From positions 53,610,872 to 53,674,871 of the forward strand of contig OW121852.1 in NCBI GenBank assembly GCA_933228895.1: a stretch of 64,000 nt of DNA. Direction: 5' to 3'. Source of the DNA: Platycnemis pennipes. Its lineage: Eukaryota > Arthropoda > Insecta > Odonata > Platycnemididae. Shown here one piece after another: positions 45,510 through 56,064 of the stretch (positions within the stretch are counted from its first letter, which is position 1; every line of letters starts with the position of its first letter). The notes beneath the pieces are model-generated. The model was not told the origin of the DNA. It did no database searches and saw nothing but the letters and a program-made list of their open reading frames with translations. The position numbers were made by a program, and so were the translations under genes.

Positions 45510-46980
45510 GAAAGCTCGCTCACCGACAACGCGTTATATGCAGCTGCACCCGAAAGCCTCTGACGACGATGGATTTCGCTGCGAAAACCTACGTTCCAAG
45601 AATGTATTCTTCCATCAATAGAAGTAAATAATTCCATAATAGGAACTGGATTTATAGCTCAATTTTAAATAGCTGTATCCGACATGCGGTAGATAAGTGG
45701 TCGTTGACAGTTCAAATCTGTAATTTATTTTCTCTTTATTTAATTATATATATAACTATATTAACTTATATACGGAGCTGGAATTATTTTACAAAATTCC
45801 ATTTCACGGAAAAAATGTGGGGTTTTGGGCAGGTTGGGTTTCTATGGATTTTGATTTGGAGTGACCAGATTTAGCCTAAGTAATCATTTATTCCATTTAT
45901 TTTTATAATACAATATACAAAAGTAGTCCTACTAGAGAAAACTAAGTTATGTTGAAAGCTTTTGCTTAATATGGACAACTTATGATAAACGTTAAAAGAT
46001 CACTAAAAGCGTTGAATTGTGAACTGGGTTATTGTCACTGAAAATTCTTAACAGCTGCTGCGTCAAGAGGTTTCGTGCATCATCTTTCTTTTAGCGAGTG
46101 ACTGAAATAACAGTTCTGAGAGGTCTTTAGACCCTGAACTGGACTTTTTAACACCTAGGCGCGCAATAATGCTGGTGGATGAGAAGATGAAACTGAGAGC
46201 AAAACTCAGCCCCAAATGTCAAAGTTCAAAATTTTATTAAAACACTGAATTCAGCCAGGCAAATTCACAAGTAGAACTCGAAAAAATGAAAGCTTAAAAG
46301 CGTTTTATTGAGATGCTATGTCCCTCATAATTCTTATTGCTGGTCCAACTCGTCTTCATCTGAAGGTTCAAATTTATGCGGTAATTTTATTGTCATTTTA
46401 CCTAAGTGGATAAGACAGGGGTGAAGTAGTCACTTCTTGACCAATGTTATTGTAAAAAAAAAGCGTTTATTCAAAATTATGAACGCTAGTTACACATGAA
46501 ATCCAAATTCTTTTTCTTGAGGCTGCTACACTACGCTAGCGATGATGCTAAGCACAGTAAAAAAATAATGAAAGTTTTTACATTATTGAGACATTGAGAC
46601 ATTTTCTTTCAATATGATATACCACCGACACTGATAAAGAAATAATATCAGATAAGACATTTTACTACATAAAGGAAGTATTAGTGAATGTGCAACCGAA
46701 CAAGCATATGTTGGCATGAAATTGATTGAAATAACACAATTAACCAAAAAGTGTGGAGTACTTTTTCTAAGACAAGTAATTTTTTTCAATCCAAAAGTTA
46801 TGGTGAATTGTGCATTTATAATTGTAATATTAAATGTAAATTCCGGTAAATAATACAACAAACGAGCATTTTTTTGGTGGCGGGTTGAGGGTCGAAAAAT
46901 CTGGCACCACTGCATTGAAGTTTTGTCCGTCCCCTAGGCATTTTACGTTGTCCTTACTAACTCTCAAGAGCGAAGGCAAC
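45510..46980. other. A+T-rich DNA, no gene seen
   Basis: No element recognised. The 110-codon minus-strand frame (46583-46915) has no known motif. Confidence 0.45.
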
Positions 46981-46984
46981 AACC

Positions 46985-47065
46985 ACGAAATGCTATTCCG
47001 ACCCCGGGGATAGAACTTACGTCTTCGGCGTGGGAATCTCGAGAACCACCCGAAAACAAGCGCTA
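46985..47065 (-). repeat. Possible decayed tRNA-like block
   Basis: Minus strand: CGGGTGGTTCTCGAGATTCC followed by CGTAAGTTCTATCCCCGGGG, which has the spacing of an A box and a weak B box. No SINE core follows. Low confidence. Confidence 0.2.
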
Positions 47066-47129
47066 ATAACGTTACCACGTTATTACAAAAATTCCCACCT
47101 GCGATTTTCTCAGGTCGGAAGGATTTATT

Positions 47130-47700
47130 GGGCGCTAACGACAGAGGTAGAAACGGAGGTGATTCAGATCTCTCATCTCTTTGCCACTTCGACCCCTTCT
47201 ACCGGGCACTCCCTGCCCCCTCCCCACACACAACTGCCTTCCCTACTCCCCTCCTCCACCCCCTCCTTCATCCGCCCCCACTTCCGACCGCTCTCCAATT
47301 CGGCAATTTCTTACTCCCGCCAGCAAAACGGAATTCTTAAGGTCGAACCCATTTGCCGGAGCCGCCGTTTTCGCCCGATAAAAGCGGATTCGTGTGCGAG
47401 GGTTTGGCGTCGCTCCTTGTGGAAGATGAGGAAGAGGCTGCGAGATAAATGCGAGGAGGGGGGGGAGGGAGGCTGGAGGATGGGAAGGAGATATGATTTG
47501 AGAAGGACCGTGCGGTCAACCCGCAATCGTTAGCGATCGTGAGAGAACGGGAGCGCCCGTTTGCGTGTTCCTGATCCGTGCGTGTAGCCCGGGATTTCAC
47601 GACGTGGGGGCCACTGGAAAGACTGCCTGGAGTAAAACGGGAGCTTATCTTTTATGCATGGTGATGCACGCTAATCGCCAATGGTGGTTCAGCTCATCCA
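47130..47700. other. Pyrimidine-rich and CpG-rich island
   Basis: C/T bias at 47190-47300, then a CpG-bearing segment (47340-47640) with a purine part (47440-47500). Open frames on both strands overlap. This is a candidate regulatory island, and coding is not supported. Confidence 0.4.
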
Positions 47701-48113
47701 ATGTAGAGATGAAGGAGAGCGATATCGAGCGAACGCCTATTTTGTAGAAGCCGGAGCAGAGTAAATTGGTTGTCCGTCACCTTTTTCACATTTCAGAAAG
47801 TTATCTAAAATTCCCCTTAAATTTTTACGTCAGCATAATTCTTCCAATCCATTCAAATTTTTCCTCACTAGGCAGTACTCAAAATCACATTCACCGGAAG
47901 AGAGAGCAGACATCATATATAGTTTTTTACGCAGTAATATTTAATTTTTGTGTAAAACTAATTGATCGCGCCTCCCCTACCTCTAAATTGTAGGTGAAAT
48001 CGTGATAAATGAAACTGACCTACCTCCATGTTTAGAGACATATCAATTAATATTTTCCAGTGAAACGTGTTAGAAAATTTGCCTCCGTTGATATTCTGGG
48101 GAGGGAAAAGAAA

Positions 48114-48361
48114 CAATTAATGAAGTTGAAAGATTGTAGGTTTTCCCGGTGAATGCTGTTGAAGAAGTTTCCTCGGGTTTCCAGCAAGGTGAGAGTGTTG
48201 ATAGGCGCCGACGTTTAGAAGGTGTAGTCTGCCATCGTCTTCAAGGTGAGTGAACACTGGCAGTGAACAATGATGGCAGACTACGCTTCCGAAACGCGTC
48301 GGTGCCTATCAACACCCTCACCCGGCTGGAAACCCGAGGAAACTTCTTCATCAATTAATGA
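48114..48361. mobile_element. Long-arm foldback/Mutator-like MITE with 10-bp target-site duplication
   Basis: Two arms of about 80 bp (48159-48238 and 48272-48351) are imperfect complements. Both read, from outside, GAAGAAGTTTCCTCGGGTTT, then CCAGC, GTGTTGATAGGC, CCGACG and GTAGTCTGCCATC. The unit is flanked by perfect 10-bp copies of CAATTAATGA at 48114-48123 and 48352-48361. Long inverted arms and a 9-11 bp duplication fit Mutator-like or foldback elements. About 34 extra bases lie between the left duplication and the left arm. Confidence 0.75.
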
Positions 48362-48486
48362 GGTGTTTCGTCTAATTGAGCAGGTATCTTCACCTCACAT
48401 GTTCACTGAAATTCCTATTTGCCTCATTTTTTGAGAAAAAAAGGATTGCAGACTGCGTGCGATATTTTAGATGCCATCCTTTTCAG

Positions 48487-48615
48487 GAAGCGACAACTTC
48501 AGAACAAGCACTTTGTAATAATTCATATTTAGTTAATAATCACCAACCAATTTCGTTGGAATCCTCATTCTCGAAACATAACAGCTGTGAAATAACGTTG
48601 AAACCTAATGTAAAG
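48487..48615 (+). CDS. Candidate internal exon, 43 codons, unrecognised
   Basis: A strong acceptor (GCCATCCTTTTCAG) ends at 48486, and a donor-like GTAAAG|GTATCC follows 48615. The segment is open in phase 0 and reads EATTSEQALCNNSYLVNNHQ, then PISLESSFSKHNSCEITLKP, ending NVK. It sits in a 160-codon open frame (48376-48858), unusual in DNA this A+T-rich, and a second donor (CTCAAG|GTGCGA after 48799) would give a longer exon. The serine/asparagine-rich content resembles a flexible linker. No family is recognised. Confidence 0.33.
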
Positions 48616-49291
48616 GTATCCATGCGGAATATTATTTTTTCATATAGCAAATACGGCTTTAATTTTGGCAATATAATGAGGCAGAGTCATAGTTCATCAA
48701 ATAGATTGGTCGGATCTGTAAGTCTCCAGCCGGAATTTTGGTATTTAGTTAGTTCTACACCAGCTAGTATTTTATTATCTAATGAGAACATTCTCAAGGT
48801 GCGAGTGTATTTTACATACATTATTGTCTCTACTACTCATAGTAACAAAAGAAACTAAAACTAAAGAAACGTCCTTAATTTTAATTAGAGCTCTTCCCTA
48901 CACACAAAATCAGTTGGGCTCGTTATTGTACCCTAGGATGCCCATAATTTTTTTCTTTAAATCTGAGATATTATTCAATTTTTAATTAAAAATCTAGAAC
49001 ATTTGGAAAAATGGGTCCTTCAATATTTTAAAAACCAATTATTATTGTTTTCCAAACATTGTTACAAGAATTAGAATTATTAATTTTTCCTGAAAAATAG
49101 TTATAATAAAGCGGAGTTTTAAGAATTTACTGGGGACATTTTCATAAAAATGATCGAATAGGAACCCTACGCTACATGCACCGTCCCATATAAATCAATA
49201 ATTTCCTTGCTTCCTCTGCCAAATATTCTTTAGAGCTCCAATCACGACCTTCAATATTCGCTATCTCAGTACCTTCGTGAAAGATGCTTAC

Positions 49292-49382
49292 CTTCCGTGA
49301 ATAAAGCTGTCGCCCTGTTACAGTTTCGATGGCCGGATTATAGATGCGAGACGTACGTCCGTGTAATTCACCCGCGGGCACG
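49292..49382 (-). CDS. Candidate internal exon, unrecognised
   Basis: On the minus strand an acceptor with a pyrimidine-rich lead (TTCCTTGGCACTCGACAG) precedes 49382, and a near-consensus donor CGGAAG|GTAAGC follows 49292. The 30 codons between read VPAGELHGRTSRIYNPAIET, then VTGRQLYSRK, while the two other frames of that strand contain stops. Combined splice signals and frame exclusivity make this one of the better exon candidates, but the piece is short and no family is recognised. A CpG-rich segment (49370-49560) lies just upstream of it in its orientation. Confidence 0.35.
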
Positions 49383-49394
49383 CTGTCGAGTGCC

Positions 49395-49970
49395 AAGGAA
49401 CAGAAGTTAAAACGCTAACCCCCCGGAGTCCCGCAGCGCGGACGGTCGCGACCGCAGTCGGGGGCCCCACGATCGAGTTTTCTCGGACTCTGCTCTCAGC
49501 GCCGCGTGGTGCACCAAGCACCGAAAGGAAATGGCGTGAGCTCAAGGAAACAAAAACGCTACCTCGAGTCCGAGAAAGGGCTTAAGTATCACCCAAAGGA
49601 GGGGTACATATGAATGAGGACTATTTGATACTCTTGTGTAATTCTTCTGGAATTGAGACGTGATATTTGGGAGTCGATTACCAACAGGTGAGAAAGGTTG
49701 GAATCGGCCATGGATGGTTTCAATTACTGCCCCAACTTCGCTCGAGTTTCACACAAAGCGAATAGGTAGATTAAAAACCTTAACTTTTATATAAGATGTG
49801 TGGTCGGAATGGGAAGGATAGAGTATAAAATACAGGTTATTTAGAAGCAAAAACGAGAAGGCTCGTTTACTAAGCAGAGTACGTCGTAACAGCAAGGAAA
49901 CGTACGGGGTGCCTCGCTCATTGCCTCGCTCAGCGTATATCAAGTGTGAATGTATTTCTCTTGTGATAAA
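49395..49970. other. CpG-rich patch then A+T-rich DNA
   Basis: 49395-49560 is GC- and CpG-rich (for example GGACGGTCGCGACCGCAGTC). The rest is ordinary. No gene recognised. Confidence 0.4.
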
Positions 49971-49974
49971 CAAA

Positions 49975-50348
49975 TACCGTATTTCTCGGTCGATATACGC
50001 TCAATTTTATACTCCAAAGCGTTCTAAATTAACGACATGCGTTCTAAAATCTACCTTTCTTATGGGCCGAAGAAAAACTCATTTATCCGATTGTTCATTG
50101 CCGTAATACGTTTCATCTGTATACGCTTATGCAGACTACGTATCGGATCCATATTTCTCTGGAATCCATTTGTTTCTGGGATTCCAATTTAATACAGATG
50201 CTAAATTTTTAAATTTTGGAACAAAACACTCTCAATTTCTTCCTATAAATAAAAGTAACAGATCTTGTTAATTCATTTTTCTTCCAAAATACAACCCGGT
50301 AATTTGCGTCTTATGGACCCGTCAATTCGAGATTCGAAAAATACGGTA
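49975..50348. mobile_element. pogo/Tigger-like MITE with TA target
   Basis: The left end is TACCGTATTTCTCG (49975-49988). The right end read inward is TACCGTATTTTTCG (50335-50348), one mismatch in 14, with TA at both outer edges. The inner right part read inward includes CCATAAGACGC. CCGTATTTTTCG with a nearby ATAAGACGC-like block is a common terminus of pogo/Tigger-type Tc1-mariner MITEs. At 374 bp it has no transposase. The Tigger-like protein remnant at 30.9 kb belongs to the same superfamily. Confidence 0.7.
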
Positions 50349-50469
50349 TACATATTTTAGCAACTCACTATAATGAGTTGGCTAGAAAATTCAGCGTTTC
50401 AGGCAAATTTTGAATCTCTTTAAACCCAATTGTGATTTCCACCTCACAGACACGCAAAATCTAAATCAA

Positions 50470-51035
50470 TATATATTCTTGGGGGAGGAGCAAAAAGGCA
50501 CAAAAATAAGAGGAGGGATGAGGGTCAAATGGGATGAGCGTGGCGAAAGGAAGAGATGATAATAATAAGGAATCAGGATGGGAGGGATGGAGGGGGGAGG
50601 AGAACAGGATTACGAAGGGGGAGGGAGGAAAGGAGGAGGTGGGAGTGGAGGATGAATGGGTTGGGTAAGCGGTCGATGGGTACAAGGGGGAAGAGAGTGG
50701 GGGTGGGCTGAATGGTTGATTAGGGTAGGGATGGGGTATATCTCCACTGGTTGGTGGGAGTTCAGCGTTCCTCAGCCCATTCCACCAGTCACATCATCTC
50801 GTGAGCTCCGCTAATAAAGGGTTTCACAGTCTGGATGATTGAGCACTGGGCACGATTTAGGTCCCGATACTAATTAAATGAAAATTAGCTTCCCTGGACC
50901 GAAACACAACCACGACCACCCACTTCCACCCACCATCCTTCCCTCGCTCCTCACCGTCTCCTTTGGCCTTCCCCTCCCCGGATATACTTTCCTTCTTCCA
51001 TCTCTTCCCCCTTCCTCCGCCTCGACCGAAAACTC
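50470..51035. other. Purine tract then pyrimidine tract
   Basis: The plus strand is G/A rich at 50480-50745 and C/T rich at about 50905-51035, with intervening mixed sequence. Frames here are base-bias artefacts. Confidence 0.5.
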
Positions 51036-51039
51036 ATGC

Positions 51040-52140
51040 CCCTAAAGATATTCGAGTCTCCGCGACAGAAGAAGTGCGGACAGTCAGAGTACGATTTTCA
51101 GCCTCGAACTTTTTTCTTTCGTGCGACTTCGGCACCAACTACTTTATTAAAACTACCTTTCAATTTGTTTGATACCCCGAGTATCAATTAATCCCATTCT
51201 CTAACAATTAAGAGAACTTGATTGTGCGATAAGGGGGGATTGATTTATGATTAGAAGAGCAAGATTATATCTGAACGATCTCCTATCATATTTGGCACGT
51301 TCCCGTAATTCGGTCAAAATCATTAAACCCAGAACTTGATTCATAGAATCATTCCTATTACCTTTTCTGAAATTTATGAGTCAGCTAATTGGTATTTTGG
51401 AACCTATTTCTTGAGTTATCCCAAGAAAACTATTATTGTGATAATATTGCCTGCGGCTATTTATCATGGAATTGAGCTATTTAGATGATTGTAGAAGTGG
51501 CTGAGAATAAATAATATTGTATTAAACAACAGATAAGTTGACATCTGCAAGTTTTTTACCGTTTAGGGAAAAAATCAAAATGCACAGAGAAATATTAGAT
51601 ACCCTAAAATTTGGGCAAAAGATCTAAATATTTTCAAACAAAAATATTCAACTCCGAGGACTGCTATCTTTTAGTACCTTCGTCTGGGCAATCAACCGGA
51701 ATTTATATAGTAAAATTACCATTTCAGATGCGGAAATCTCGACTTTAGGCATCAGTTAAATAAAGCAACAAAGTTTTGAGAATGAAACATTTTAAGATAA
51801 CAGTCACCCTCAGACCCCTGAGCCAGTCAGTAAGAATGCCATGCTACTCACAGAACTTTATGGGAAGATGCAATTTACATATTACGAATTTAAAAGTGAA
51901 ACTGCACTAGGGAAGTATTTGAGCCTAGGAAGGAATTGAAGGTTAACCTCGGCAGTGGCTTCCATTATCAAAATGCGCATGGATGCAAACGGTTTTACCA
52001 ATCTTTGACATGAATTCAATTCCTGTCCAGTACATTATTGACATTGGCATTGGCTATGACCATATTCCTAAGTATTAAATAATTTGTTCCAGTTGCTCTA
52101 TTTCGCGCTCAAAAATATTTACTCTTTACTCTATTCCTAT
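51040..52140. other. A+T-rich DNA, no gene seen
   Basis: No repeat or frame recognised until the LINE fragment begins. Confidence 0.5.
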
Positions 52141-52142
52141 AA

Positions 52143-53032
52143 AACACTAACTTTTGTTATCCTTTTAATAAATCCCTATCTCCAGTAATAATGAATAATA
52201 TAATAAGTAATAATGAATTAACAAACGTGGAATCCATTAAATATCTTGGAATAAGACTGACACATGATCTTTCCTGGGGCAAACATATACGTGAAATAAT
52301 GGGTCAAGCGAATCGTAAGCTGGAATTCGTCAAAAGAGTACTGGGTAAATGTGACGATCATGTACGAGAAATCAGCTACTTTTCCCTTGTAAGACCTCAT
52401 TTGGAATATGCTGCCAGTGTATGGGATCATTACGAAATCGGTCTAAATAACGAACTTGAACGTGTGCAGCGAAGATCGGCAAGATATGTAAAGGGAAGGT
52501 ACGATAACCTTATTGGCGTGACCAGTCTATTAAATGAATTAAATTGGGAATCATTGTCAGATCGCAGGTTGAAATTTAGACTTAATCTCTTAAATAAATT
52601 CCAAGACCATATTTTCAGTGATGATGTTAAAAATATTTTGCGGACCCCAACGTACTATGGTAGACTGGACCATAATCACAAAATTAGAGAAATAGATTGC
52701 CGAACTGACAGATTCAAAATGTGCTTTTTCCTCGTACTATTAGGGATATTAATAACAGTAAATATATCCAGTACGAGTGTAGCAATGGATAAAATTGGTA
52801 GCTGCATGTTGGTATAAGGACTTAAAGCTAACCCAACTAACAGCATGTTTTTGCATGTATGCTTTGCTATTTTTATCTTTTTTTTAAATAGCGTAGTTTT
52901 GAACAGTACCTATACAAGTACTAATATTTTTTATGCATGATATGTAGTGCATGTTTGGTGAGAGTTCACCCCCCCCCCCCTACCACACACCTTTATGGTG
53001 GCTTGCAGGGTATTATGTAGATGTAGATGTAA
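52143..53032 (+). mobile_element. LINE fragment: reverse-transcriptase C-terminal region plus 3-prime UTR
   Basis: The frame 52191-52730 encodes the region downstream of the catalytic core. It begins NNELTNVESIKYLGIRLTHD, continues VRPHLEYAASVWD, LERVQRRSARYVKGRY and LNELNWESLSDRRLKFRLNL, and ends IDCRTDRFKMCFF. These are hallmark blocks of arthropod Jockey/CR1/L2-type LINEs. At about 52725 a one-base deletion in a T run shifts the frame; the next frame reads PRTIRD. After it comes the 3-prime UTR shared with 45.06-45.35 kb, a C run near 52971 and a GTAGAT-type tail. The catalytic domain is absent and a decayed remnant of upstream codons is seen from about 52143, so it is a dead 5-prime-truncated copy. 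Confidence 0.9.
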
Positions 53033-53039
53033 TATTTCC

Positions 53040-55635
53040 GTCACGCATCTTATAGCATCTATAATTTATTTGAAAATTACGAAACAAAACATGAAAGTGC
53101 GAAAGCATGGCCAACTTTATAGGATTTAGTGTAATTTGCAGGTAAGCGAGCATTAGTTAACTTTAGATGACAAACAATTCTTCGTCGCGTAACTTCAAAG
53201 ACTGGACGATGCTTTCGGTATTCAAGCAGGCATGAATACCTGTTTTTTGTACTGTATTTTCCAAGGCCTCATATTGAAAATGAGAATCCTCCAAGCGTGG
53301 CATCTTATCGATTCGCGCGGAAGCTACAGCATTTCCAAAGCATCAATTAAAGAACAAGTAAGGCTATTAATGGTGAATGAGCAGATATAGGTAATGAAAA
53401 AAATTTGTATAGCAATTTATTGTGAATTAAAGATCTAAGTCCCGAATTAGCACATTCCTAACGAAATAATGACAGTTGGCTTCATCACTAACATCAACAG
53501 GTCACAGATCAGGCAACCTCACCTGATAACGTAGCACTGAAATGAAACCATAGTCGTGTTGATTTAATCCATATGGAAAAACAATGTCAACTGCCATCAT
53601 TTTGTTATGAATCTTTTCCACAAATTCATGTCTGATACCAATGAATTTAAACTCATTCTTGTTTAAGAATTCCCTTCCAAGAGAAAAATATTACAAATCT
53701 AGTTATTGATTTCTTTCAGTCTATATTTTGAAAGTAGTAATCACCTCTGCCTACCTGTATGATAATATAAAAGTATTTAAGCTCCTAGTGAGATGCCTAA
53801 GATTGAATTTCCGATTTCGGCTGTCATTATTGTAGCAGAGATTTCCCTCACTTCTTAGCAAGCAAATAAGAAAACAACTGTTTTCATGAAGAATATTTCC
53901 GGTGAGACATCAACGGCTAGAGCTAAACCACCTAACGATTTTTTGGGTTTTTTTTATTTAAAATGCCATTCTAAACTAATGTGCACTTATTAAAAACCGA
54001 AAATCCAGAATTACACTATCCTAGAGCTGCTCCACTGAGTGTTACAATAGTATGTGCTTTTCAAAGAGCTGTGGCTCAGTTTCCCAAATCCGTGAAAGTG
54101 GCACTTTCATCCCGGAATCGATTTCCCCAAATCTGAGCGTGCGTGACCGAAAAACAGAACAATGGAATCCTGAACCACAAATCAATGAGAGGACCCTTCA
54201 CACCGAAAGATGCATCGATCGATTACGAGGGAATTTTCTATTGGAAAATGTGCAATACAGTCAGGAAGCTCGAGACTTGGGGTTCCTTGTGCCTTCAAAT
54301 TTCATGTTAACAAAGAGATAGGAGGGTGAACTGATGTTTTTTGAGGCTTTTTTCTAAATTATTCTGAGTGCATTATGAAGGACTTACAAATCGTTTTGTC
54401 CTGATGCAAAACAACGATAGCACATGCATGAGCACATCTCACTTTTAAATGCGTCTCAATATAGATAGCGCGCAAATGCTAAACTTCTCATGTAAGTTTT
54501 TATCCTATTATGTTATGTATAGTAGTGCAATGCACTAAAAGTATTGATATAGGTACATGAAAGAAAGCTTCAATTGTTACGTTGAAACTGGTTCTAAAAA
54601 TTCCCTTGAGTACCTTGTGAAAATTACAAAAATAAACGAAACCAAAGTGGTAATGGAAAAATTACCATTTTGCTCTATATATAGGAAAAAATCAATTTTT
54701 AGATAGTTCCATAAACTTTTAATGCATTTAGGCTAAGAAGAAGGAATGTAAATTACCTTGTATTGCGTACACAGATGGATAAACCATCATATAGGTAATA
54801 GAGGCTCTCATATTCTAAAAACCTTCATTAACCTTGTTTCCTTGCTGAACACAGAATCACGTAATATCCACCAAGCAAAGATACTTGTTTTCATCTAGGG
54901 TGACCTCCCTTCATTAATACTATTGTTGTATTTCAGCTACTTCTTTTATCTCCTGCAAAACTCCCATAAAGATTCACAGGACATGATAATTACGGATGCC
55001 TAAAAGTTAAACGCCTTCAATAATATACATAGTTTGGCAGATAGAAGCAAATTAAGAAATAAACTGCATGCAATACCACGGACTACTTTGGGTGGAAAAC
55101 TTGAATTTGTTTTGCGGTAATGGCTCGTCAAAGTGATTGACAGATTGGTAAAAGTTCATGAATAATCAACCGTGCGAAACTCGGTCACCTCGCTTACTGC
55201 ATTGTACAACAGCTCTCGGAAACAATGAAGGTGCTCGACTGAAAAACTTTCTCTTGCGGTAACGGATATTTTTAAATTGGGAAGGGGAGAGCTTCACTAA
55301 AATTCACTAGAACACTTTGCCAATTACTGATCAATCGGCTCGCAAACTCTGACCCCTCGCTATGTTTCTCTTTCCCTCTCCCTCCAACTCTTTGGACCCG
55401 TTCGTCCTAAAAACGACTGGCAACCCTGATCACTCTAGCACTGGAACGCCCTCAAACCGCATGGAAGTGACTGGCGCGGGATCTACGCTACCGCCTCACT
55501 TTCTATTCGCCTTGCTATGATTCTAAAGACCAGGCCCGCTCACTCCCCAACTCCCAGCTACGAGATTAATCCGTCTTGAAATTGAGGCATTCATATCGGG
55601 AATGCCCCACTAAATTTCGAAGTGTTTCAATGAGC
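53040..55635. other. A+T-rich DNA, no gene recognised
   Basis: The 89-codon plus-strand frame 54052-54321 has balanced composition (for example FIPESISPNLSVRDRKTEQW) but no recognised motif or good splice sites. A more GC-rich patch lies at 55360-55570. Nothing else is supported. Confidence 0.45.
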
Positions 55636-55640
55636 CTTAC

Positions 55641-56054
55641 TAGTGGCGCACCCAAAAATTTTTATGGGGGAAGGGGTCGCCATCTGCCCGTTCTTTTGCA
55701 AAGTGTGTCCAAAATTTTATTGCAATTAGTATATTTTGAACGTTATAGTAGGCCACATTAGTTGTTACACGTATTCATCCTATATGTAGCCATATCAGAT
55801 TTACAGACAAAAGTAGCCATATCATTTTAGGCCTATGCTAAGTTAGTCATGTGCCACTGCACAGATAAAAGCGCCTTTCTTTTATCTTTGGTCTACTCGA
55901 GTAAAGTGATTTAATGAGTTTTTCCCATTTTTCCAATTGCTATAACCATGTGTCTGTGACTTGACAATAAAAGTTTACTTTGAGTTTTGTAGAGAGCTAA
56001 GGGGGGGCAGGTCCTCTTTGCCCCCCCCCCCCCCCAACCGTGGGTGAACCACTG
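55641..56054. mobile_element. hAT-like MITE with 8-bp target-site duplication
   Basis: The left end is TAGTGGCGCACCCA. The right end read inward is CAGTGGTTCACCCA, so the inverted termini share AGTGG--CACCCA. The element is flanked by AGCCTTAC (55633-55640) and AGCATTAC (56055-56062), an 8-bp duplication with one mismatch. Subterminal long G and C runs (a 14-C run near 56021) are characteristic. At 414 bp it encodes no transposase. CAGTGGCG-type ends and an 8-bp duplication indicate the hAT superfamily. Confidence 0.75.
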
Positions 56055-56064
56055 AGCATTACTT

